Below, one piece after another: positions 34,670 to 42,888 of a stretch of DNA of 64,000 nt; the first letter of the stretch is position 1; every line of letters begins with the position of its first letter. A model generated the notes under the pieces. It saw only the letters and a list, made by a program, of their open reading frames with translations, was not told where the DNA came from and searched no databases. Where the stretch lies: NCBI GenBank assembly GCA_045807125.1, contig JBJMHZ010000055.1, positions 124,001 to 188,000 of the forward strand, read 5' to 3'. The position numbers and the translations under genes are program-made. The stretch comes from JBJMHZ01 sp045807125 (GTDB taxonomy: Bacteria > Actinomycetota > Actinomycetes > JAWWOL01).

Positions 34670-37600
34670 GTGCTGAAGGGCGACCTCACCTCAACCCCTC
34701 TCCCCACCCTGCTCGACCAGCTGGCCGCCGACGGGCTCACCGGTTGCCTGCACGTCATCGACCCCTCGGGCGACGAGGCGCTGGTCTACTTCAAGGCCGG
34801 GCTCGTCTACTCCGTCTCGGTCCCCAGCCGCCGCCCTGCCCTCGGCGCCCGGCTCATCTCCTCCGGTGCGCTCGCTCCCGAGGCCCTCGCGGAGGCGCTC
34901 GAGGCCCAGCGCACCGAGCTGCAGGGCTGGCGGCTCGGCGAGCTGCTGGTGCACCTCGGCTTCGTCGAGCAGCCGGTGGTGGAGGCGTTCGTCGCCGAGC
35001 AGCTGCGCGACGCGATGACCGACCTGATGCACTGGCCGACCGGCAAGTTCCGGGTCCGCAAGAACGAGCGGACCCGCGAGGACGTCTCCGAGCCGGTCAC
35101 CGTCGCCGAGCTGCTCACCGAGGTGGCCAAGCGCAGCGTCGCCTGGGACCGCATCGTCGGCGTCGTGCACGGCCCCGCCGCGGTGCCCGTCCTGTCGACC
35201 CGCGGGCCGGCCTCGGCCGACGTGACGCTCGACGCCGACGCGTGGGCGCTGCTGTGCAAGGTGGACAACGAGCGGACCCTCGCCGAGCTCGCCCGCGACT
35301 GCGGGTTCACCCTCTTCGAGGCCGGCCAGGTCGTGGCCACCCTCGTCCACGCCGGGCTCGTCGACGTCGACGAGGACCTCGCCGCCGAATCGAGCCGGCC
35401 GGCCGCCCCGGCGGCGACCGGTGACGGCGGCGACAGTGGTGCCGGCGGCGACAGTGGTGCCGGCGGCGACAGTGGTGCCGGCGGCGACAGTGGTGCCGGC
35501 GGCGACAGTGGTGCCGGCGGCGACAGTGGTGCCGGCGGTGGCGGCGCTGCGCCCGTCACGGTGATCGCCCACGAGACGTCGATGGCCTCCATCACCGCGG
35601 CGGTGGCGTCGGCGCTCGCGCGCGAGCCGATCGAGACGGTCGAGGTCATCGAATCGAGCGATGCGGTCGAGGCCGACGAGCTCATGGCCGAAGCCGACGC
35701 TGAGCCGCTCGCGCCGGCGGCCGTCGCCGCCCGCCTGATCGGCGCCCTGGGCTCCCGGCCGCTGGTCGCCGACGGCGACCCGGCGAGCCTCCTGCCCCCC
35801 GACCTCCCGCCAGGCCCCGGCCGGCGAGACGACATCGCGGCGCCGGCGGGCGGCGACGCGATCGAGAGCGGGACCGGCGAGGATCCGTTCGGCACGTCGA
35901 TCGCCCGGGTCTCGCAGGCGCTGTCCGCGCTGCTCGGCCCGCAGTCGACGGACTACGACCCGTTCGCCCTCGTGCAGCGACCCGGGCGGCGCACGCCCGC
36001 ACCCCAGCCGGACGACGCCCAGCCCCGGCTCAGCCAGGAGGAGCGGGCGCGCCGGGAGCGGTTGCGGGACGCGGCCGCCGCCGAGCTCGCCGCGGCGCAC
36101 GCCGCCGCCGAGACCCAGCGCCGGCAGGCGAACGGCGAGGCGGACGAGGAGGAGCAGGTCGCCGCCGTCGTCGACCTCGAGGTCGTACGGCTGGCCGCCG
36201 AGGAGCGGCGGCTGGCCGAGCGGGCCCGCGAGGAGGCCGCCGAAGCGGCCCGCCTATCCGCCGAGGAGGAAGCCAGGCGGCTGGCCGGCGAGCGGGCCGA
36301 GAGCGAGGCGCTCGCCTGGCAGCAGCACGCGTTGTGGCTGCGGGCGGAACGGCTCTCGGTGGAGCCGGACGCCTGGGCCGACCACGCGACCTGGCTCGCC
36401 GCGCAGCGCGCCGCCGCCGAGATCGCCGCCTGGGCCGAGCACGAGGAGCGGCGCCTGGCCGAGCGAGCAGCGGCCGAGGACGCCGCCTGGTCCGAGCACG
36501 CGACCTGGCTGGCCGCGCAACGAGCCGCGGCGGAAGAGCCCGCCTGGGCCGATCACCACATCTGGCTCACCGACCAGCGCACCGCCGCCGAGGAGCCCGC
36601 CTGGGCCGATCACCACGTCTGGCTCACCGACCAGCGCGCCTTCGCCGAGGACGCCGCCTGGGCCGAGCACGCCGCGTGGCTCGCCGCGCAACGAGCCGCG
36701 GCGGAAGAGCCCGCCTGGGCCGATCACCACATCTGGCTCACCGACCAGCGCACCGCCGCCGAGGCCGCCGCCTGGGCCGATCACCACATCTGGCTCACCG
36801 ACCAGCGCACCGCCGCCGAGGCCGCCGCCTGGGCCGATCACCACGGCTGGCTCACCGACCAGCGCGCCTTCGCCGAGGCCGCCGCGTGGGCCGATCACCA
36901 CGTCTGGCTCACCGACCAGCGCACCTTCGCCGAGGCCGCCGCCTGGGCCGAGCACGCCGCGTGGCTCGCCGCGCAACGGGCCGCGGCTGAGAAGTCCGCC
37001 TGGACCGACCACGCGACCTGGCTCGAGGCCCAGCGCCGGGCCGCCGAGCCCTACGCCTGGGCCGAGCATCACGGCTGGCTCACCGCGGAGCGGGCCGCCA
37101 CCGAGGCCGGCGCCTGGGCCGACCACGCCGCCTGGCTCGCCGCGCAGCGCACCGCCGCCGAGGAGCCCGCCTGGACCGACCACGCGACCTGGCTCGCCGC
37201 CCAGCGCCGGGCCGCCGAGCCCTACGCCTGGGCCGAGCATCACGGCTGGCTCACCGCGGAACGGGCCGCCACCGAGGCCGGCGCCTGGGCCGACCACGCC
37301 GCCTGGCTCGCCGCGCAGCGCACCGCCGCCGAGCAGCCCGCCTGGGCCGATCACCACGTCTGGCTCACCGACCAGCGCACCTTCGCCGAGGCCGCTGCCT
37401 GGGCCGATCACGCGACCTGGCTCGAGGCCCAGCGGGGCGCGACGGAGCCATACGCCTGGGCCGACCACGCCAGCTGGCTGGCCGAGCAGCGCACCGCCGC
37501 TGAGAGGTCCGCCTGGGCCGATCACGCGACCTGGCTCGAGGCCCAGCGCCGGGCCGCCGAGCCGGCCGCGTGGGCCGAGCAGGACGAGCGGGAGGCTCGC

Positions 37601-38254
37601 CGGCTCGCCGAGGAAGCCGCCGCCGAGCAGGCCAAGCGCGCCGCCGAGGAAGCCGCGGCTGAGCAGGCCAGGCGCGCCGCCGAGGAAGCCGCGGCTGAGC
37701 AGGCCCGGTTCGCTGCCGAGATGGCTGCCCGGCTCGCAGCCGAGGAGGCCACCGCCGAGCAGGCCAGGCTCGCCGCCGAGGAGAACGCCCGGCTCGTCGC
37801 CGAGGAGAACGCCGCCGAGCAGGCCAGGCTCGTCGCCGAGATGGAAGCCCGGCTCGCCGCCGAGGAGACCGCACGTCGCGCCACCGAGGAGGCCGCCCGC
37901 GCGACGGAGGAAGCGGCCCGCGCCGCCGAGCCACCGGCGCCCGTGCCGTACCCGGCACCCACCTATCCGGGCATGGAGGGCAGCGCGGCCGGCTACTTCG
38001 CCGATCTCGCGGCCGACCCGATCCTCGCCGCTGAGCCGGAGCCAGAGCCAGAGCCGGAGCCCGAACCGGAGCCGGCGTTCGTGCCGGTGCACGAGATGGC
38101 CGACACCGCGATGCTGCTGCGCGAGCTGTCGTCGCTCGGCCTTGACGACGAGGATCACCCACCGCCGATGGCATCCCGACCGACCACGCGGTCGCCGGGC
38201 CCCGCCTCCGCCGGCAAGAACGACAAGAAGCGCAAGGGCCTCTTCGGCCGTTGA
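34670..38254 (+). CDS. PATAN/DUF4388-domain protein with 22 tandem 19-residue repeats and coiled-coil tail
   Basis: 1194 residues from GTG 34670 (GGAGG five bases upstream). Residues 1-100 form a DUF4388 (PATAN) domain (LTSTPLPTLLDQLAADGLTG, ALVYFKAGLVYSVSVPS). A winged-helix-like segment near 190-235 (KVDNERTLAELARDCGFTLF) follows. Next come six GGDSGA repeats, an acidic linker, then from about residue 549 to 966 a block of 22 repeats of consensus AWADHxxWLxxQRxxAEEP. An Ala/Glu-rich coiled-coil and an EPEPEP stretch precede a basic tip (KNDKKRKGLFGR). No signal or membrane segment. Repeat copies share codons, so they expanded recently. PATAN proteins act in surface-motility and two-component contexts; this layout suggests a long cytoplasmic scaffold, which is inference. 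Confidence 0.85.
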   Translation: MLKGDLTSTPLPTLLDQLAADGLTGCLHVIDPSGDEALVYFKAGLVYSVSVPSRRPALGARLISSGALAPEALAEALEAQRTELQGWRLGELLVHLGFVEQPVVEAFVAEQLRDAMTDLMHWPTGKFRVRKNERTREDVSEPVTVAELLTEVAKRSVAWDRIVGVVHGPAAVPVLSTRGPASADVTLDADAWALLCKVDNERTLAELARDCGFTLFEAGQVVATLVHAGLVDVDEDLAAESSRPAAPAATGDGGDSGAGGDSGAGGDSGAGGDSGAGGDSGAGGDSGAGGGGAAPVTVIAHETSMASITAAVASALAREPIETVEVIESSDAVEADELMAEADAEPLAPAAVAARLIGALGSRPLVADGDPASLLPPDLPPGPGRRDDIAAPAGGDAIESGTGEDPFGTSIARVSQALSALLGPQSTDYDPFALVQRPGRRTPAPQPDDAQPRLSQEERARRERLRDAAAAELAAAHAAAETQRRQANGEADEEEQVAAVVDLEVVRLAAEERRLAERAREEAAEAARLSAEEEARRLAGERAESEALAWQQHALWLRAERLSVEPDAWADHATWLAAQRAAAEIAAWAEHEERRLAERAAAEDAAWSEHATWLAAQRAAAEEPAWADHHIWLTDQRTAAEEPAWADHHVWLTDQRAFAEDAAWAEHAAWLAAQRAAAEEPAWADHHIWLTDQRTAAEAAAWADHHIWLTDQRTAAEAAAWADHHGWLTDQRAFAEAAAWADHHVWLTDQRTFAEAAAWAEHAAWLAAQRAAAEKSAWTDHATWLEAQRRAAEPYAWAEHHGWLTAERAATEAGAWADHAAWLAAQRTAAEEPAWTDHATWLAAQRRAAEPYAWAEHHGWLTAERAATEAGAWADHAAWLAAQRTAAEQPAWADHHVWLTDQRTFAEAAAWADHATWLEAQRGATEPYAWADHASWLAEQRTAAERSAWADHATWLEAQRRAAEPAAWAEQDEREARRLAEEAAAEQAKRAAEEAAAEQARRAAEEAAAEQARFAAEMAARLAAEEATAEQARLAAEENARLVAEENAAEQARLVAEMEARLAAEETARRATEEAARATEEAARAAEPPAPVPYPAPTYPGMEGSAAGYFADLAADPILAAEPEPEPEPEPEPEPAFVPVHEMADTAMLLRELSSLGLDDEDHPPPMASRPTTRSPGPASAGKNDKKRKGLFGR
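35426..35533 (+). repeat. Six tandem copies of an 18-base unit (GGDSGA)
   Basis: The unit GGCGGCGACAGTGGTGCC repeats six times without a single base change, encoding GGDSGA. It forms a flexible linker after the winged-helix-like segment of the PATAN protein. Perfect identity points to recent slippage and likely length variation between strains. Confidence 0.9.
36314..37567 (+). repeat. 22 tandem copies of a 57-base coding unit
   Basis: The array is exactly 22 x 57 bases, with no insertion or deletion between units. Each unit encodes 19 residues of consensus A-W-A-D/E-H-A/H-x-W-L-x-x-Q-R-x-x-A-E-x-x, for example AWADHHIWLTDQRTAAEAA. Two unit types alternate irregularly: HHxWLTDQR and HAxWLAAQR. 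A three-unit block (TDHATW, AEHHGW, ADHAAW) is itself repeated. Units 1 and 3 are diverged, while the inner units are almost identical, as expected for expansion by unequal crossing-over. Confidence 0.95.
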
Positions 38255-38279
38255 CCGCCCCTCCGTTACCGTCGGCCGG

Positions 38280-38711
38280 GTGCGAGCGGTCGTCCAGCGG
38301 GTGACGAGGGCCAGCGTCAGCGTCGACGGCGAGGTGGTCGGCCGGATCGACCGGCCGGGCCTGGTCGTGCTGGTCGGCGTGACGCACGACGACACCGCCG
38401 CCACGGCACGGGCGCTCGCCGGCAAGGTGCACGAGCTGCGGATCCTGCCCGGAGAGCGCTCGGCCGCCGACGTGGGAGCGCCGCTGCTGGTGGTGAGCCA
38501 GTTCACCCTCTACGCCGACACCCGCAAGGGCCGCCGCCCCTCATGGTCGGCCGCGGCGCCCGGCCCGGTCGCCGAGCCGCTGGTCGACGAGGTGGTCGCG
38601 GCACTGCGCGAGCGGGGCGCCGAGGTGGCCACCGGACGGTTCGGGGCCCAGATGGCCGTCGAGCTCGTCAACGACGGGCCGATGACGCTCGTCCTCGACC
38701 TCGACGGGTGA
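38280..38711 (+). CDS. dtd: D-aminoacyl-tRNA deacylase
   Basis: 143 residues. It removes D-amino acids, and glycine from tRNA-Ala, as a proofreading step. The start VRAVVQRVTRASVSVDGEVV, the catalytic-site strand SQFTLYADTRKGRRPS and the cis-proline NDGPMTLVLD are those of DTD. GTG 38280 gives the standard family N-terminus. It follows the PATAN gene by 25 bases and could be read from the same transcript. Confidence 0.95.
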   Translation: MRAVVQRVTRASVSVDGEVVGRIDRPGLVVLVGVTHDDTAATARALAGKVHELRILPGERSAADVGAPLLVVSQFTLYADTRKGRRPSWSAAAPGPVAEPLVDEVVAALRERGAEVATGRFGAQMAVELVNDGPMTLVLDLDG

Positions 38712-38769
38712 GGACCGGCAGCCACCGACGGGGGTCAAGGCCCACAACCCCGGCACCGATACAGCTCCC

Positions 38770-41301
38770 ATGCCTCGTCGCTACTCCGTTCGGCGCAGCG
38801 TCACCGCGCTGCTCGCCGTCGTCGCCCTTCCCTTCGCCGGCCTCTCGACTGGCCTCTCCGCCGCCCAGGCCGCCCCCACGGCCAGCGGGCCCGGCTCCGG
38901 CGACGCGACCGTCGTCCTGCTGCTGCGCCCCGCCAACCCTGGCGCGCTCGGCCGGCTCGCCGCGTCGCGGTCCGCGAGCTTCGCCGAGCGGACGGCGACC
39001 CTGCGCGCCGCCGCGCCCGCCGCGGCGTCCAGGGAGCGCGCCGAGGCCTGGCTCGCCGCGCACGGCCTCACGGTGACCGGCCGGTCGCCGTGGGCACTCA
39101 CCGCGACGGCGCCGGCCGCGACCGCCGCGAGCGCGTTCGGCGTGACCGCCGTACGGACCGGCGGGCGCCTGAGCCACCGGGGGACGCTGCGGTCGCCGGC
39201 CGCGCTCGCCGGAGTGGTCGACGGCGTCGTCGGCCTCGACGACCGGGCGGTGCTGCGCCGTCTCGCGCCGATGCCGCGGCCGGACGGGACGCTCGGCGCG
39301 GAGGAGCTGCACGACGCGTACGGGGCCGACCCCACCGCGACCGGTGCGGGCACGACGGTGGCCACCCTGCAGTTCGCCGGCTGGAACCAGAGCGATCTCA
39401 CCGACTACGCCACGGCCGCCGGCCTCACCGGCGCCGACCCGGCGGCGCTGCACCCGTACATGGACACCAGCCAGCGCTCATCCTCCCGCGCGCCGGCGGA
39501 CGGGAGCGGTGACTTCGAGGTCGCGCTCGACCAGGAGTCGCTGCTCGCGACGGCCCCTGGCGCGGCGCAGCGCATCTACTTCGCGGAGAACACGCCGGCG
39601 GGCTTCGAGCTGGCGCTCACCAAGCTGCTGACCGACATCTGGGGCGGCCAGCCGGTGACCGCGCTGAGCATCTCGTGGGGCGCCTGCGAGCAGGACTTCG
39701 CGCCCGGCGGCGACACCGGCCAGCTGACCACCATCGAGCAGACCCTGGAGAACCTGACGGCGGCGGGCGTCACCATCTTCGCCGCGTCGGGCGACTCCGG
39801 CTCGTACGACTGCGGGCAGGTGCTCTCCGACGGCTCGCCCAACCCGGCCGCCGGCCAGCTCTCGGTGGACTTCCCCGGCTCGTCGCCCGTGGTCGTCGCG
39901 GTGGGCGGCACCCGGTTGACGCACACCGACGGGTCGTGGCGGGAGACCGCGTGGGGACCGGCCTGGCCCGCCGCCGGGCGCACGGTCGGCACCGGCGGCG
40001 GCTACTCCACGCAGTTCGACCGGCCGGCGTGGCAGGTCGGCATCGGTGGCCAGTTCACCACGACCAAGCGGGCGGTGCCGGACATCGCGTCGGCGGCCGA
40101 CCCGCGCACCGGCTTCGGCGTGTACGAGAAGCGGCTGTGCGGCGTGACGGCGTGGTGCCTCGGCGGCGGGACGAGCGCGGGAGCGCCGGCCCAGGCCGGC
40201 CTGTTCGTCTCGGCGCTGGCCGCCGCCGGCCGCACCAGCGGCATCGGCGACGCCCACGCCGTCCTCTACGGCAACACCGGCGCGTTCCGCGACATCACCG
40301 CCGGCTCCAACGGCACCTACCCCACCGGCTTCGGCTGGGACCCGGTCACCGGCCTCGGCTCTCCGCGGTGGAGCGCCCTCGGGCCGCAGCTGCTCGCCCC
40401 CGCCCTCGTCGCGCCGGTCGCGGTGGCCACGCCGGCCGTCCCCGTCGACGCGAGCGTGCCGGCGGGCACGACGGTCGCCTCGTGGCAGGCCGGCGAGGGC
40501 CCCTCGACGGCGTGCTCGGCCGGCGGCGGCACGACCGCGCCCACCACGATCCCGATCGCGGCGAGCGGCGACCGCGCGACCGCCGTCTCCTTCGGCGCCG
40601 CCACCGACAGCGACTGCCTCGGCGCGGCGGCGAACGTCCTGCTCGACACCGTGGCGCCCACCCCGTACGCGACGCTCACGCCGTACGACGGGCTCGACGC
40701 CCGGCTGAGCCCGTCGTGGGGCACCCTGACGGACGGGCCCGCACCGTCGTGGGCCGGGCAGTTCTCGGTGCGCCTGCGCCGCTACCGCGACGGGCGGGTC
40801 GTGTGGACCGGCACCCGCGGCACCACCGGCAAGCAGACCGTGACGATGCTCCAGGGCGCGGCCTACCGGCTCGAGGTGCAGGAGACCGACCGGGCCGGCA
40901 ACACCGGCGACTGGGAGTACTCGCCGTACGTCGTCGTCCCGTGGGACGGCACGCACTTCACCTACAGCTCCGGCTGGCGGCACCAGGACGCGGCGAGCGC
41001 GTTCGGCGGGCGCATCGCCGGCAGCGCGACCAAGCGCGCGCGGACGATGGCCCACTTCACCGGGAGCAGCCTGGCGATCGTGGCCTACACGACGCCGAGC
41101 AGCGGCAGCGTGTACGTCAACGTCGACGGGCACTACGTCAGCCGGGTCAGGCTCTACACGAGGACCGGCCAGTGGCGCCACGTGATCCCGGTGTGGCACG
41201 GCTCGCCCGGCCAGCACGTCGTCATGCTGACGAACACCGGCGGCCACGCCGCGGCCTCGACCGGCACCTGGACCTGGATCGACGCGATCGCCGTGCAGTG
41301 A
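38770..41301 (+). CDS. Secreted S53 family serine-carboxyl peptidase (sedolisin) with C-terminal beta domain
   Basis: 843 residues. A signal peptide ends near residue 34 (SAAQAA), then a pro-domain of about 150 residues (AEAWLAAHGLTVTGRSPWAL, AAAFGV-like) and the catalytic domain. The catalytic Glu/Asp are in DFEVALDQESL, the oxyanion Asp in AASGDSGSYD, and the Ser in GGGTSAGAPAQAG (usually SGTS; here GGTS). The calcium site DITAGSNGTYPTGFGWDPVT is complete. The last 300 residues form Ig-like and beta-sandwich modules ending in a WTWIDAIAV strand, probably for substrate or wall binding. It should be secreted and activate itself at acid pH. Confidence 0.9.
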   Translation: MPRRYSVRRSVTALLAVVALPFAGLSTGLSAAQAAPTASGPGSGDATVVLLLRPANPGALGRLAASRSASFAERTATLRAAAPAAASRERAEAWLAAHGLTVTGRSPWALTATAPAATAASAFGVTAVRTGGRLSHRGTLRSPAALAGVVDGVVGLDDRAVLRRLAPMPRPDGTLGAEELHDAYGADPTATGAGTTVATLQFAGWNQSDLTDYATAAGLTGADPAALHPYMDTSQRSSSRAPADGSGDFEVALDQESLLATAPGAAQRIYFAENTPAGFELALTKLLTDIWGGQPVTALSISWGACEQDFAPGGDTGQLTTIEQTLENLTAAGVTIFAASGDSGSYDCGQVLSDGSPNPAAGQLSVDFPGSSPVVVAVGGTRLTHTDGSWRETAWGPAWPAAGRTVGTGGGYSTQFDRPAWQVGIGGQFTTTKRAVPDIASAADPRTGFGVYEKRLCGVTAWCLGGGTSAGAPAQAGLFVSALAAAGRTSGIGDAHAVLYGNTGAFRDITAGSNGTYPTGFGWDPVTGLGSPRWSALGPQLLAPALVAPVAVATPAVPVDASVPAGTTVASWQAGEGPSTACSAGGGTTAPTTIPIAASGDRATAVSFGAATDSDCLGAAANVLLDTVAPTPYATLTPYDGLDARLSPSWGTLTDGPAPSWAGQFSVRLRRYRDGRVVWTGTRGTTGKQTVTMLQGAAYRLEVQETDRAGNTGDWEYSPYVVVPWDGTHFTYSSGWRHQDAASAFGGRIAGSATKRARTMAHFTGSSLAIVAYTTPSSGSVYVNVDGHYVSRVRLYTRTGQWRHVIPVWHGSPGQHVVMLTNTGGHAAASTGTWTWIDAIAVQ

Positions 41302-41305
41302 GCGG

Positions 41306-42250
41306 TCAGGCACCCAGCCGCGGGCGCGCCCGCGGCGCGGCGAGCTCGCCGTACGACAGGCCCGGCAGCGGCTCGACGGCGGCGTTCATGCCGCCGACCG
41401 CCAGGGTGGCGCCGTCGGGGACGGTGCGCTTGACGAGGGCGAGGGCGATCGGCCCCAGCTCGTAGTGGTGCACGGCCGTCCCCAGCGAGCCGACGCGGGC
41501 GCCGTCAAGGGTCACCTCGGTGCCCGCCGCCGGCAGCACGTCGGCGCTGCCGTCCAGGTGCAGCAGCACGAGGCGGCGCGGCGGCCGGCCGAGGTTGTGC
41601 ACCCTGGCGACCGTCTCCTGGCCCCGGTAGCAGCCCTTGTCCAGGTGCACGGCGACGGGCAGCCACCCGATCTCGTGCGGGATGGTGCGCTGGTCGGTGT
41701 CGCGGTGCAGGCGGGGCACCCCGGCCGCCACCCGAAGGGCCTCGTGCGCGAGCAGGCCGACCGGGTCGCCGTGCTGGGCGGGCAGGGCGGCGAGCCGCTC
41801 GCGCGGCACGATCCCGTACCGGCCGGCGCGGTGGACGACGGCGTGCCCGTCGGTCACGTCGGCGACCTCGACCCGCAGCATGAAGCGCATCGAGTCGAGG
41901 AATCCCACGAGCGCGCCAGCGGTGCCCGGCTCGACGTGCAGCCAGGTGGTCTCGCCGTCGTCCAGCACGTGCAGGTGATGCTCGACGTGCCCGTGCGGGC
42001 TGAGGACGAGCGCCTCGGTGGGCGTGCCCGGCGGCAGCGCGGTCAGGTGCTGGGTGGTCAGGGAGTGCAGCCAGCCGAGGCGGTCGGGGCCGGTGACGGT
42101 GACGACGCCGCGGTCGGACAGGTCGACGAGCCCGTCGCCGGCCGCGAGCCGACGCTGCTCGCGGAAGGGATCGCCGTAGTGGGCCGCGATGCCCTCGTCA
42201 GGCGGATCGGCGGGCACCGCACCGGGCCGGTCCAGCAAGGGGCTGCGCAT
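41306..42250 (-). CDS. ygfZ: Folate-binding protein YgfZ (tRNA-modifying / Fe-S repair)
   Basis: 314 residues of the GcvT-like fold. The hallmark KGCYRGQETVAR is present (near residue 212), with the Cys needed for function. Other blocks are LVDLSDRGVVTVTGPDRLGW and HSLTTQHLTALPPG. YgfZ uses tetrahydrofolate and supports Fe-S enzymes such as MiaB under oxidative stress. It is followed on the same strand by nothing close; the Fur gene lies upstream, as in Streptomyces. Confidence 0.93.
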   Translation of the reverse strand: MRSPLLDRPGAVPADPPDEGIAAHYGDPFREQRRLAAGDGLVDLSDRGVVTVTGPDRLGWLHSLTTQHLTALPPGTPTEALVLSPHGHVEHHLHVLDDGETTWLHVEPGTAGALVGFLDSMRFMLRVEVADVTDGHAVVHRAGRYGIVPRERLAALPAQHGDPVGLLAHEALRVAAGVPRLHRDTDQRTIPHEIGWLPVAVHLDKGCYRGQETVARVHNLGRPPRRLVLLHLDGSADVLPAAGTEVTLDGARVGSLGTAVHHYELGPIALALVKRTVPDGATLAVGGMNAAVEPLPGLSYGELAAPRARPRLGA

Positions 42251-42275
42251 GAGGCCAGCGTACGTCCCGCGCGAC

Positions 42276-42731
42276 TCACCGCTCGCCGGCGGACGACTCC
42301 CCGGCCGGTCCGGTGGCCGTCGAGCAGTCGGCGCACAGCCCGGAGAGCGCGATGTGGGTCACGTCGACGGAGAAGCCGTAGTCGTCGTGCGCTCGTTCGA
42401 GCAGGTCGGCCAGCGCGGCCGGCGGCAGCTCGACGATCCGCTCGCAGGACTGGCAGACGAGGTGGGCGTGCTCGTCGCCGTCCTTGGCGTGGTAGGTGAG
42501 CGGCCCATGGCCGAAGTGGGCGTGGGTGACCAGGCCGAGCTCCTCGAGCAGCTCGAGCGAGCGGTAGACCGTCGAGAGGTTGACGCCGCGCGCCGTCCGC
42601 CTGACCTCGGCGGCGATCTCGTCCGGCGTGGCGTGGCCCAGCCCCTGGACCGCCTCCAGCACCAGCTGGCGCTGCGGCGTGAGGCGGTAGCCCTTGGCGC
42701 GCAGCTCGCGCTGCCAGGCGTCACCGGACAT
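42276..42731 (-). CDS. Fur-family transcriptional regulator
   Basis: 151 residues. An N-terminal winged helix (KGYRLTPQRQLVLEAVQGLG, NLSTVYRSLELLEELGLVTH) is followed by the dimerisation domain with metal ligands HFGHGPLTYHAKDGDEHAH, CQSCERIVELP and LCADCS (two CXXC zinc sites). The residue pattern fits the Zur/FurB-like branch more than PerR, but I cannot fix the metal. ATG 42731 starts MSGDAWQRELRAKGY. A 157-base region separates it from divergent cysC. Confidence 0.92.
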   Translation of the reverse strand: MSGDAWQRELRAKGYRLTPQRQLVLEAVQGLGHATPDEIAAEVRRTARGVNLSTVYRSLELLEELGLVTHAHFGHGPLTYHAKDGDEHAHLVCQSCERIVELPPAALADLLERAHDDYGFSVDVTHIALSGLCADCSTATGPAGESSAGER

Positions 42732-42748
42732 GCATCGAGCATAGGGAC

Positions 42749-42778
42749 GGCAGCCCCTTTCGGCTGCCCCTGACGTCA
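42749..42778. promoter_or_regulatory. Two palindromes in the fur/cysC divergent region
   Basis: GGCAGCC and GGCTGCC flank a six-base loop at 42749-42768, about 20 bases upstream of the Fur ATG. The palindrome TGACGTCA follows at 42771-42778. Either could be an operator or a 5' hairpin of the fur transcript. Neither resembles a classical AT-rich Fur or Zur box. Confidence 0.4.
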
Positions 42779-42888
42779 CATCTGCCCCATTCGCCCACCG
42801 CGACCGGACACGGCCGCGTCCACGTACGTATCCTCCCGTTCGGTGGCTGATGCCGTCCGAAGCAAGCGACCGACCGGAGGAGCCCGCC

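Noticed and set aside
35426..37567. Repeats considered as a CRISPR array
   Set aside because: Units adjoin without spacers and stay in one reading frame; they are coding repeats.
38041..38071. EPEPEP stretch in the PATAN protein considered as a separate motif
   Set aside because: Low-complexity spacer of a kind common in GC-rich genomes; no specific function can be argued.
36254..38506. A 750-codon open frame on the minus strand, opposite the repeats
   Set aside because: It exists because the 57-base coding repeats lack stops in the reverse frame too. Its product is a Gly/Leu/Pro repeat with no ribosome site, and the plus-strand frame carries the DUF4388 domain.
42749..42768. Hairpin upstream of the Fur gene as a riboswitch
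   Set aside because: One simple seven-base stem with no conserved riboswitch core; kept only as a weak regulatory candidate.
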